Assembly (NCBI GenBank): GCA_937905855.1
Contig: CALCWU010000152.1
Location: 1 to 5,409 of the forward strand
DNA from: an uncultured Mollicutes bacterium
GTDB taxonomy: Bacteria; Bacillota_I; Bacilli_A; Acholeplasmatales; Anaeroplasmataceae
Reading direction: 5' to 3'
DNA: 5,409 nt
Below, one piece after another: positions 1-5,155 of this stretch (position 1 is its first letter; each line of letters begins with the position of its first letter). Below the pieces are notes generated by a model that was given only the letters and a program-made list of their open reading frames with translations, was not told where the DNA came from and made no database searches. A program made the position numbers and the translations under genes.

Positions 1-96
1 TTATTAATTAATAAAAATAATAAAAGAAAGATAGATGAAAAAATCTTTGAATATGTTAAACAAGGAGATTTTTCTAAGCATTTCCTTTTAAAATAG
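1..96 (+). CDS. C-terminal end of an unrecognised protein (partial)
   Basis: Frame 1 is open from the window edge to a TAG at 94-96, giving 31 residues that end in KIDEKIFEYVKQGDFSKHF followed by LLK. The mix of charged and aromatic residues looks like a real protein tail rather than random AT-rich sequence. It sits just before the candidate promoter of the next (decayed) gene, as expected of an upstream gene end. No family can be named from so little, and I see no clear terminator after it. The first codons are low in complexity (mostly Asn, Lys, Ile and Leu), so chance openness is possible. Confidence 0.45.
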   Translation, partial: LLINKNNKRKIDEKIFEYVKQGDFSKHFLLK

Positions 97-107
97 CTTT
101 ACTAATG

Positions 108-113
108 TATAAT
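108..113 (+). promoter_or_regulatory. Candidate -10 box of the decayed ATPase gene
   Basis: A perfect TATAAT lies 18 bases before the ribosome site-start codon pair's ATG at 132. No good -35 is visible at the usual distance. Initiation would fall near 119-120, directly at the GGAGTG ribosome site (120-125). The same near-zero leader layout recurs before cdaA. In sequence this rich in A and T a perfect hexamer alone is modest evidence. Confidence 0.35.
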
Positions 114-131
114 ATATGTGGAGTGATAGCA

Positions 132-517
132 ATGATAAAAAGAACAATAAAGGAACAAATTTTAAAAAGCATAAAAAATAAACCTGTTACCCTTATTACT
201 GATGCTAGACAGGTTGGAAAATCAACATTATGCTATTAGATGATGGGTGGTGTTATTGAATCTCTTACTGGAAGAGTTTCTATAATAATAATGTCACCCT
301 TAAGTACAAGAGAAATTTTTAACTCTACGGAGAAAAAAATTGAGGCTGATACAATTATTCTTGCAAATAGAGCCAAAGATTTCACTCTTGAAGCTATAAG
401 CTTATTGTTAGAGGAATGTATCCTGAATTATATGGAAATTCATATGTTGTTTGTAACACAAAAACGTTATATAAAATTGCTGATAATATATATGCTATAC
501 CAATTTTTGCAATCTAA
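132..517 (+). pseudogene. Decayed DUF4143-type AAA+ ATPase gene
   Basis: The start is intact: GGAGTG at 120-125, ATG at 132, then MIKRTIKEQILKSIK and a Walker A region DARQVGKST (codons 24-32), typical of the AAA_14/DUF4143 ATPases, although the usual Gly before ARQVGK is Asp here. A TAG at 237-239 stops this frame after 35 residues. The same frame continues with ESLTGRVSIIIMSPLSTREIF, matching the family's SLAGRV...LSLREI segment, so roughly the Walker B region is missing. Near 405-410 the matching frame shifts: RGMYPELYGN reads from 410, fused directly to a C-terminal-like end (YKIADNIYAIPIFAI) and a TAA at 515-517. Full-length relatives have about 400 residues; only about 128 codons remain, so two large internal deletions, a stop and a frameshift have destroyed it. 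The open frame from 240 to 593 is therefore not a separate gene. Family assignment rests on recalled motifs. Confidence 0.85.
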
Positions 518-550
518 TGTAAGAGACAAATGTTTCTTACATTTTTTGTT
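516..550 (+). terminator. Rho-independent terminator after the decayed ATPase gene
   Basis: A hairpin with a 12-pair stem (516-527 with 532-543, including one G-T wobble) and a four-base AAAT loop (528-531) runs into a T tract (542-547, then GTT). The core arms are AATGTAAGA and TCTTACATT, a perfect 9-base inverted repeat. It begins within the TAA of the pseudogene. It would stop transcription from the left and insulates the cdaA operon, so cdaA needs its own promoter in the next 50-60 bases. Confidence 0.8.
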
Positions 551-590
551 GCCTGATTTTGGCTTTAATCTTTTAAAAAGTCTAAGAATT

Positions 591-599
591 TGATATAAT
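591..599 (+). promoter_or_regulatory. Candidate extended -10 promoter of the cdaA operon
   Basis: TGATATAAT is an extended -10 element (TG, one base, TATAAT), the type that works without a strong -35. The sequence 17 bases further up is only TTTTAA (571-576). It lies after the terminator at 516-550 and before cdaA, exactly where a promoter is needed. Initiation would be near 606, leaving a leader of only about 11 bases that starts at the GAGGTG ribosome site. Confidence 0.5.
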
Positions 600-605
600 A
601 AATGC

Positions 606-611
606 GAGGTG
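606..611 (+). promoter_or_regulatory. Ribosome binding site that fixes the cdaA start at 617
   Basis: GAGGTG is followed after 5 bases by ATG at 617. An in-frame ATG at 602 lies upstream of this site and has no purine-rich sequence before it; it would also precede the transcript start predicted from the -10 box. The start at 617 is therefore chosen. Confidence 0.8.
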
Positions 612-616
612 AAATT

Positions 617-1399
617 ATGTGGGAAACTATTAATAATTTTTTAAATGATCATATAGCTTTAAAAATAACTATTGATGCTTATTTATTATTCATAATTTTT
701 GTTTTTGTTTTAAAATTTGTTTTAACTAATAGAAAGGCTTTAAATGTTCTATTAATAACAGTTGTTTTGTTTTTATTAGCTTATGTATGCTATAAGCTAG
801 ACTTTTTAGTTTCAGGTAAGGTTTTTCCATATATTGGTGGTATTTTGTTTTTAACACTTGTTATTATTTTAGCTCCTGAAATAAGACGTGAGCTAGATTT
901 TAGTGGTAAAATGGATGGTAAGGGAGAAGCAATGCTTTCAAGTAACGACTTTACGAAAAACGCGATTGCTGATGCGACAATGTATCTATCATCACATAAA
1001 ATTGGTGCTTTAATAACAATTGAAAAGCACAATTCCTTGGATCAATATGCTGAAAAGGCAATTCAGTTAAATTCGGATGTTTCAAAAGAATTACTCATCA
1101 ATATATTTACCCCTAATACACCACTTCATGATGGTGCTGTAATTATTCGTGGTAATAAGATTAGATGTGCCGGTGCTTATTATGTTTTAACAAAGCATGA
1201 GGACTTGGATAAAACAACAGGCTCAAGACATAGAGCTGGTCTTGGTATTTCTGAGGTTACAGATTCTCTTACAGTTATTGTAAGTGAGGAAACAGGAAAT
1301 ATTTCTATTGCATCGGAGGGCTTTATGATTAAAATATTAGATAGATCTAAGCTGATGGAATATTTGGATATGTTCTTAAATGTAGGAGGAAGAAAATAA
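617..1399 (+). CDS. cdaA: CdaA-type diadenylate cyclase (membrane c-di-AMP synthase)
   Basis: Makes cyclic di-AMP from two ATP at the inner face of the membrane; c-di-AMP controls potassium and osmolyte uptake and cell-wall homeostasis in Firmicutes. The 260 residues show three hydrophobic segments (about 20-36, 43-58 and 69-86), a short linker, and a DisA_N (DAC) catalytic domain from about 110. Its signatures are intact: GALITIE (130-136), DGA at 172-174 in PLHDGAVII, RHR at 204-206 in GSRHRAGLGISE, and SEG at 233-235. Length matches the CdaA family (about 270). It is the first gene of the operon and its TAA shares one base with the next ATG. The usual cdaR and glmM partners do not follow. 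Activity as a cyclase is expected since all key motifs are present. Confidence 0.96.
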   Translation: MWETINNFLNDHIALKITIDAYLLFIIFVFVLKFVLTNRKALNVLLITVVLFLLAYVCYKLDFLVSGKVFPYIGGILFLTLVIILAPEIRRELDFSGKMDGKGEAMLSSNDFTKNAIADATMYLSSHKIGALITIEKHNSLDQYAEKAIQLNSDVSKELLINIFTPNTPLHDGAVIIRGNKIRCAGAYYVLTKHEDLDKTTGSRHRAGLGISEVTDSLTVIVSEETGNISIASEGFMIKILDRSKLMEYLDMFLNVGGRK

Positions 1400-1581
1400 T
1401 GAGATGGCTTAAAAAGATTTTAGATGTTATTTTAAATCCTATTGGATCATTATTCTTTCCTCATAGCTCTGATAAGATTATAAAGAAGACAACAAGATAT
1501 CCATTTATTATTTATTTTGTTGCGTTAATATTAACATTTATTGTTATATTATTTGTTTATCGTGATTATATATTTAAGTAG
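1399..1581 (+). CDS. Small one-helix membrane protein in the CdaR position
   Basis: I do not recognise this 60-residue protein. It has a strong ribosome site, AGGAGG at 1384-1389, nine bases before an ATG that overlaps the cdaA stop by one base, so it is very probably translated and coupled to cdaA. It starts with a basic, possibly amphipathic segment (RWLKKILDVILNPIGSLFF), then a basic stretch (KIIKKTTR, about 26-33) and one hydrophobic helix (about 34-54), ending in YRDYIFK. The positive charges predict N-terminus inside and a very short outer tail. In most Firmicutes the gene after cdaA is cdaR, which has one N-terminal helix followed by outer YbbR repeats; this protein has no YbbR repeats. 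A role as a small CdaA partner, or a link to the PAS/GGDEF protein, is inference from position only. Confidence 0.78.
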   Translation: MRWLKKILDVILNPIGSLFFPHSSDKIIKKTTRYPFIIYFVALILTFIVILFVYRDYIFK

Positions 1582-1590
1582 GTTTTAAAA

Positions 1591-3159
1591 ATGAATTTTT
1601 ATGGACACCCAATTGTATTATTAATTTTATGTGTTTTAATTGCTACTATTATTATTAAGCAAAGTATTGCTAGACATAAGCTATTAAAGAATCGATTACT
1701 TGTTTCCTTCTTTTTTATATTTGCCAGTGTTATGTGTATTGTTTTTTATGAGGATATAAAAAAGATTGATTTATTATATAAGGTTTTAGATTATGTTTTT
1801 TATGCACTTGATGTATTAGCTTGTATATTTATCTTTTTTAGTGTTGATTATTCAATGGAAAAGGATAAATTTTATAAAGAGATTGTTGCCTCAATTGATG
1901 ATTCTAAGATTTATGTTCTTGTCGATAAGAAGGAGCGTGTAAGACAAATATCTTTATGCTTTAGTGAAATTCTTGGTAAAACTAAGGATGAATGCTATAA
2001 GAAGAAGCTTTCTAATTTGTTTGATGATGCTTTAAAGGTAAATAGCTTTAATGCTGTTGATTATAATAATAAGGATTTTTGGCGATTATATAAAGATTAT
2101 GCTGCAAATGCTATTGATTCAAATGATTCTAAAAAGAGACTTGAAATAATGGTCGTTGATAGAAATAATAATTCATTTGGACTAAAAATATTAGAAACTC
2201 CTATCTTTATTATGGGAAAATATCAAGGAAGACTTTGGTTTGGTGAGAAGCTTAGTGAGGATAATTTAGTAGGAATGGAAAAAACCATTGTTGATAATAA
2301 TAAGGAGCTTTTAGCCTTAACTACTAGATTTGTAGCTTTACTTGATTGTACTAGTGAAGCAATTTTCTTTGCTGATTTAAATGATCAAAGCATTTGGTGT
2401 AACGATCAAATGGTTTCTTTATTGAATTTAGAGGGAAATTCGATTTCCATTAAGGACTTTAAAAGCTTTATTGCCCCAGATGATTTACCATATTATGAAT
2501 CTAGATTACAAAAGCTTAGTGAAAATGAGCCAAGCTATGATTTAACATATCGCTATAATACTGGTGGAAGAGATATTTTCATTAAGGAAAGGGGCAAACT
2601 GTGTGTAACTAAAAATTCAAAAGAAATTTGTGGTGTTATTGAAAGAATTGAGGATGTTCATTTTGAACATAGTGCAATTCCTGAATTAGATAATTTAAAA
2701 TCAGAGGATGAGCTTGTTACTGAGGCCTCAAAGCTAGAGGCTGAAAATAGACCTTATTTGATTGCTACCTTTAGCTTAGATAGTATACCAGAAATTAATG
2801 ATGAGCATGGTAGAAGCTTTGGTAATATGGTTATGGCTGAATATGTTAGAACAATTCATCGTAATTTTGTTAATGATAATCAAATTTATCGTGTTGGTGG
2901 TTTAGTTTTTACTGCACTTATTACTGATTTAAGAAAGATGGATGTATTAAAAAATAAGCTAAATCAAAAGGAAAGTATCCTTCATGTTAGTGGTAGCTAT
3001 GGTTCTATCAGCTTTACTCTTCATGTAACTATGGGACTTGCATATTATAAGGATGCAGGTACGGCAAAGGGTGTTTATAAGAATTCTTTACAGGCTTTAA
3101 GCTTTGTTCATAGACCACAGGTTAATACTAGCTATGTATATTATCAGGATATAAAATGA
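1591..3159 (+). CDS. Membrane protein with two PAS domains and a degenerate GGDEF domain (GdpP-like, no DHH)
   Basis: A 522-residue protein with three predicted membrane helices (about 7-22, 36-52 and 66-85), a first PAS-like domain (about 97-215, with SKIYVLVDKKERV and SEILGKTKDECY), a linker, a second PAS domain (about 245-355, with SEAIFFADLNDQSIW and FIAPDDLPYYESRL) and a GGDEF fold (about 375-520). The GGDEF domain is recognisable from FSLDSIPEINDEHGRSFGN (394-412) and YRVGG (433-437), but the signature reads GGLVF (436-440), the first metal-binding Asp is Ser395 and the Lys of the FK pair is Pro400. A diguanylate cyclase activity is therefore very unlikely. The order membrane-PAS-degenerate GGDEF is that of the c-di-AMP phosphodiesterase GdpP, but the DHH/DHHA1 catalytic part is absent: the protein ends naturally at a TGA overlapping the next ATG. 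Directly downstream of cdaA, it is best seen as a sensor or regulator of c-di-AMP synthesis (inference). The ribosome site is weak (AGG at 1580-1582), suggesting coupling to the preceding gene. Confidence 0.88.
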   Translation: MNFYGHPIVLLILCVLIATIIIKQSIARHKLLKNRLLVSFFFIFASVMCIVFYEDIKKIDLLYKVLDYVFYALDVLACIFIFFSVDYSMEKDKFYKEIVASIDDSKIYVLVDKKERVRQISLCFSEILGKTKDECYKKKLSNLFDDALKVNSFNAVDYNNKDFWRLYKDYAANAIDSNDSKKRLEIMVVDRNNNSFGLKILETPIFIMGKYQGRLWFGEKLSEDNLVGMEKTIVDNNKELLALTTRFVALLDCTSEAIFFADLNDQSIWCNDQMVSLLNLEGNSISIKDFKSFIAPDDLPYYESRLQKLSENEPSYDLTYRYNTGGRDIFIKERGKLCVTKNSKEICGVIERIEDVHFEHSAIPELDNLKSEDELVTEASKLEAENRPYLIATFSLDSIPEINDEHGRSFGNMVMAEYVRTIHRNFVNDNQIYRVGGLVFTALITDLRKMDVLKNKLNQKESILHVSGSYGSISFTLHVTMGLAYYKDAGTAKGVYKNSLQALSFVHRPQVNTSYVYYQDIK

Positions 3160-3650
3160 TTAAAGAAGATGCAAGAATATTAGCTAAAAATATAAGGAAA
3201 AAGCTAGATATAAAAACTATTAGTAACTTGATAGTTAAGGATATAATAAGTAGTGGAATAATTGGTGATTATAAAATTATTGGTCTTTATTATCCTTTAA
3301 GATATGAAATTGATCTTTTAGAATTAAGAAATTATTATAATGATAAAATATTTTGTTTTCCGAAAACAACAGATGTTATTGAGTTTTATAAAGATAATGG
3401 TAAATTTGTAAAAGCTAAATTTAATATTATGGAGCCGATATCTAATGAACACCTTATTCCAGAACTCATTTTTGTTCCTTGTTTAGGTCTTAATTATAAT
3501 AATGCAAGGCTAGGCTATGGCAAAGGTTTTTATGATAGATATGCTAAAGTTCATAGCTCAAGGCTTGTTGGTGTATGTTATAAAAAATGTGTATTTGATT
3601 TTGCTGAATCAAGTAATGATATAAAATTTGCAACAATTTTTAAGGAGTAG
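3156..3650 (+). CDS. fau: 5-formyltetrahydrofolate cyclo-ligase (5,10-methenyl-THF synthetase)
   Basis: Converts 5-formyltetrahydrofolate to 5,10-methenyltetrahydrofolate using ATP, returning a storage or inhibitory folate to one-carbon metabolism in the cytoplasm. The family signature is clear at residues 105-129: IFVPCLGLN, then RLGYGKGFYDRY, the phosphate/nucleotide and folate-binding loop. Other matches are a basic N-terminal helix (KEDARILAKNIRKKL), YYPLRYEID (45-53) and MEP (92-94). At 164 residues it is slightly shorter than the usual 180-200, mostly in the N-terminal half and tail. Its ATG overlaps the TGA of the PAS/GGDEF gene as ATGA, so translation is probably coupled. No independent promoter is seen. 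Confidence 0.93.
   Translation: MIKEDARILAKNIRKKLDIKTISNLIVKDIISSGIIGDYKIIGLYYPLRYEIDLLELRNYYNDKIFCFPKTTDVIEFYKDNGKFVKAKFNIMEPISNEHLIPELIFVPCLGLNYNNARLGYGKGFYDRYAKVHSSRLVGVCYKKCVFDFAESSNDIKFATIFKE
3642..3647 (+). promoter_or_regulatory. Ribosome binding site that fixes the ispD start at 3655
   Basis: AAGGAG sits seven bases before ATG 3655 and touches the TAG of the preceding gene (3648-3650). An in-frame ATG at 3628 lies upstream of this site and would add nine residues (MQQFLRSRT) that are the out-of-frame tail of the cyclo-ligase gene; IspD proteins begin right at the nucleotide-binding strand, as MVGAIIVMAG does. Confidence 0.85.
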
Positions 3651-3654
3651 AACA

Positions 3655-4302
3655 ATGGTTGGAGCTATAATTGTAATGGCAGGAAACGCAAGTAGAATGC
3701 AGATGGATAAGAATAAAGCATTATTACCAATAAATGATAAGCCATTATTTTGGTATAGCTATGCACTTTTTAAGAAATTAGGATATGAAATATGTTTAGT
3801 TATAAGAGAATGTGATGAAGCTATTGTTAAAAAATATGTTGATGATGATATTAAAATTGTTTATGGTGGTAAAACTAGAAGCGAAAGTGTTTATAATGGC
3901 TTAAATGCCATTAGCTCTGATAAGGTCATTATTCACGATGCAGCAAGAATTTTTATTGATGATGAAACTACATTAAAACTTGTTGAAAAAATTAAACCAG
4001 GCTTTGGTGTATTTGTTGGTACTAAGGCTATTGATACAATTAGAATTAATGATAATGGGATTTATAAAACCTTAGATCGTGATGCTCTTGTTTATGCTCA
4101 AACACCACAAGGCGCAATGACTACTGATCTTAAAAATGCTTATGAAATTGAAAAGGCTAGAGGATTTTTAGCTACTGATGAAATGATGATTATGGAAAAT
4201 GCTTTTTATAAGGTTGAAATGGTTTTAGGCTCAGCAAATAATTTTAAAATTACAACTAAAAAGGATTATATTCTGGCAAAGGAGTTAATGGAAAATGATT
4301 AG
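3655..4302 (+). CDS. ispD: 2-C-methyl-D-erythritol 4-phosphate cytidylyltransferase
   Basis: Third step of the MEP isoprenoid pathway: joins CTP and MEP to give CDP-methylerythritol, releasing pyrophosphate. The 215 residues follow the family closely: the CTP-binding start AGNASRM (9-15) with Lys19/Lys21, GGKTRSESVYNGL (71-83), HDAAR (94-98, equivalent to the MEP/metal-contacting Asp and Arg), QTPQG (149-153), TDE (174-176) and NFKITTKKD (196-204) with the conserved Lys. Small departures from the common pattern are VMAG in place of the frequent PAAG and Ile99 in place of the usual Pro after HDAAR; neither removes a catalytic residue. Its last eight bases overlap the start of ispF, whose product acts two steps later, supporting tight co-expression. 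A general sugar-nucleotidyltransferase is less likely given the full motif set and the ispF neighbour. Confidence 0.94.
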   Translation: MVGAIIVMAGNASRMQMDKNKALLPINDKPLFWYSYALFKKLGYEICLVIRECDEAIVKKYVDDDIKIVYGGKTRSESVYNGLNAISSDKVIIHDAARIFIDDETTLKLVEKIKPGFGVFVGTKAIDTIRINDNGIYKTLDRDALVYAQTPQGAMTTDLKNAYEIEKARGFLATDEMMIMENAFYKVEMVLGSANNFKITTKKDYILAKELMEND

Positions 4303-4777
4303 AATTGGTCATGCTTGGGATACTCATAGACTTGTAGAAGGACGCAAGCTTTATCTTGGTGGTGTTTTAGTTCCTAATAAGCTTGGACTTTTAGGTCATA
4401 GTGATGCTGATGTTGTGCTTCATGCTGTTGCTGAAAGCTTGTTAGGAAGCCTAGCTTTAGGCGATTTAGGATATTTTTATCCTGATAATAGTGATAAAAC
4501 CCTAAATATGGATTCTAAGGTTATTTTAAGTGAATGCTATCAAAGGGTTAAGGATTGTGGATATAAATTAAATAATTTGGATTTGACTATTTATTCAGAA
4601 TTTATCAAAATTAGTCCAATTCGTGATGATATAAGAAAAAGCATTGCTAATATTTTAAAAGTAGATATAAGTGTGGTAAGTATCAAAGCTACAACCTGGG
4701 AAAAAATGGGCTTTGTTGGTAGAGGCGAAGCAATTGCTTGCGAATGTGTATGTTTAGTGCAAAATGATATTGCATAA
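4295..4777 (+). CDS. ispF: 2-C-methyl-D-erythritol 2,4-cyclodiphosphate synthase
   Basis: Cyclises CDP-methylerythritol 2-phosphate to methylerythritol 2,4-cyclodiphosphate with loss of CMP, in a homotrimer with a metal site between subunits. The 160 residues have the full signature: IGHAWDTHRL with Asp9 and His11, GHSDADVVLHA (34-44) with His43 as third metal ligand, LGDLG (55-59), PD at 63-64, and KATTWEKMGFVGRGE (131-145) with Thr133-Thr134 and Glu136 for CDP and metal binding. The length is exactly typical. The ATG lies inside the end of ispD, with AAAGGAG (4278-4284) ten bases before it. It appears to be the last gene of the cdaA operon, although no terminator follows, so some read-through into the next gene is possible. 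Confidence 0.97.
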   Translation: MIRIGHAWDTHRLVEGRKLYLGGVLVPNKLGLLGHSDADVVLHAVAESLLGSLALGDLGYFYPDNSDKTLNMDSKVILSECYQRVKDCGYKLNNLDLTIYSEFIKISPIRDDIRKSIANILKVDISVVSIKATTWEKMGFVGRGEAIACECVCLVQNDIA

Positions 4778-4798
4778 TTAATAATTTAAGTATATAAT
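4770..4798 (+). promoter_or_regulatory. Candidate promoter of the 77-residue membrane protein gene
   Basis: TTGCAT (4770-4775) and TATAAT (4793-4798) are separated by 17 bases. The -35 overlaps the stop of ispF and initiation would fall near 4805, inside the palindrome 4800-4813. The -10 is perfect, the -35 matches only three of six bases. Confidence 0.45.
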
Positions 4799-4799
4799 T

Positions 4800-4813
4800 T
4801 CCTTATATAAGGA
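4800..4813 (+). repeat. Perfect 14-base palindrome over the start region and ribosome site
   Basis: TCCTTATATAAGGA reads the same on both strands. Its right arm contains most of the AAGGAG ribosome site (4809-4814) of the gene starting at 4823, and its centre coincides with the predicted transcription start. As DNA it could be an operator; in a read-through transcript TCCTT could pair with AAGGA around an ATAT loop and hide the ribosome site. Both roles are inference, and a five-pair AT-rich stem would be weak. Confidence 0.5.
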
Positions 4814-4822
4814 GATGAGAAA

Positions 4823-5056
4823 ATGAAAGGGTTAATTAAAACCTTAGATAATTTACCACTTATTGTAAAGCTTATACTTTGTATTCCTTTGCTTGATATT
4901 GTTTGGAGTGTATATAAGCTTTGTAGATCAATAACTAAGAATAATGTTTTAGGTATAATTCTTGCAGTTTTAACAATTGTTCCTGGTGCTGCATTTATTT
5001 GGCTTATTGATTTATTAACATTATTATTAACTGGTAAAGTATGGTGGCTAGATTAG
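4823..5056 (+). CDS. Small two-to-three-helix membrane protein, function unknown
   Basis: A 77-residue protein with AAGGAG (4809-4814) eight bases before its ATG. It has hydrophobic segments at about 11-30 (LPLIVKLILCIPLLDIVWSV) and 42-70 (LGIILAVLTIVPGAAFIWL, then IDLLTLLLT), separated by a basic loop (YKLCRSITKNN), and ends in GKVWWLD. The pattern, including the VPGAAFIWLIDL segment, resembles small uncharacterised membrane proteins that I recall from gut Firmicutes, but I can give no function. It has a candidate promoter before it and an intrinsic terminator starting in its stop codon, so it can form a single-gene unit between the cdaA operon and the next gene. Confidence 0.82.
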   Translation: MKGLIKTLDNLPLIVKLILCIPLLDIVWSVYKLCRSITKNNVLGIILAVLTIVPGAAFIWLIDLLTLLLTGKVWWLD

Positions 5057-5090
5057 GTGAACTTAAAGGTTCGCCTTTTCTTTGCTTTTT
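5055..5090 (+). terminator. Rho-independent terminator after the 77-residue gene
   Basis: AGGTGAAC (5055-5062) pairs with GTTCGCCT (5069-5076) in an eight-base stem with one G-T wobble and a TTAAAG loop, followed by a T-rich run (5077-5090). The stem starts in the last two bases of the TAG stop. Confidence 0.85.
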
Positions 5091-5109
5091 AAAGTGATTA
5101 ATGTATAAT
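5082..5109 (+). promoter_or_regulatory. Candidate promoter of the hydrolase-like gene
   Basis: TTGCTT (5082-5087) and a perfect TATAAT (5104-5109) are spaced by 16 bases. The -35 lies within the T-rich tail of the preceding terminator. Initiation near 5116 would leave a 40-base leader with AAGGCGAGG (5136-5144) before the start codon. Confidence 0.45.
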
Positions 5110-5155
5110 AATCTATATCGAATTTTGACAAATTTAAGGCGAGGATTTGATTTTA

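Noticed and set aside
1..14. Palindrome TTATTAATTAATAA at the window edge
   Set aside because: It consists only of A and T inside a low-complexity reading frame; such symmetry is expected by chance here.
237..239. TAG in the ATPase gene as a recoded codon
   Set aside because: A large segment of the protein is missing at the same point and a frameshift follows, so decay explains it; TAG also ends the cyclo-ligase and ispD genes normally.
240..593. Open frame of 117 residues as an independent gene
   Set aside because: Its first part matches the middle of a DUF4143-type ATPase in frame with the Walker A end upstream, and its later part is out of frame with the matching C-terminal remnant and runs through the terminator hairpin. 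It is part of the pseudogene.
602..616. ATG at 602 as the cdaA start
   Set aside because: The ribosome site GAGGTG lies after it, at the right distance from ATG 617, and the predicted transcript start is also after it.
790..1032. Open frame of 80 residues on the minus strand
   Set aside because: It lies entirely within cdaA, opposite conserved coding sequence, and has no ribosome site or family resemblance.
3628..3654. ATG at 3628 as the ispD start
   Set aside because: The ribosome site AAGGAG lies after it, and the added residues have no counterpart in IspD proteins.
5125..5130. Perfect TTGACA as a -35 box
   Set aside because: At 16-18 bases downstream there is only TGATTT-like sequence, and initiation there would fall after the ribosome site and start codon of the next gene.
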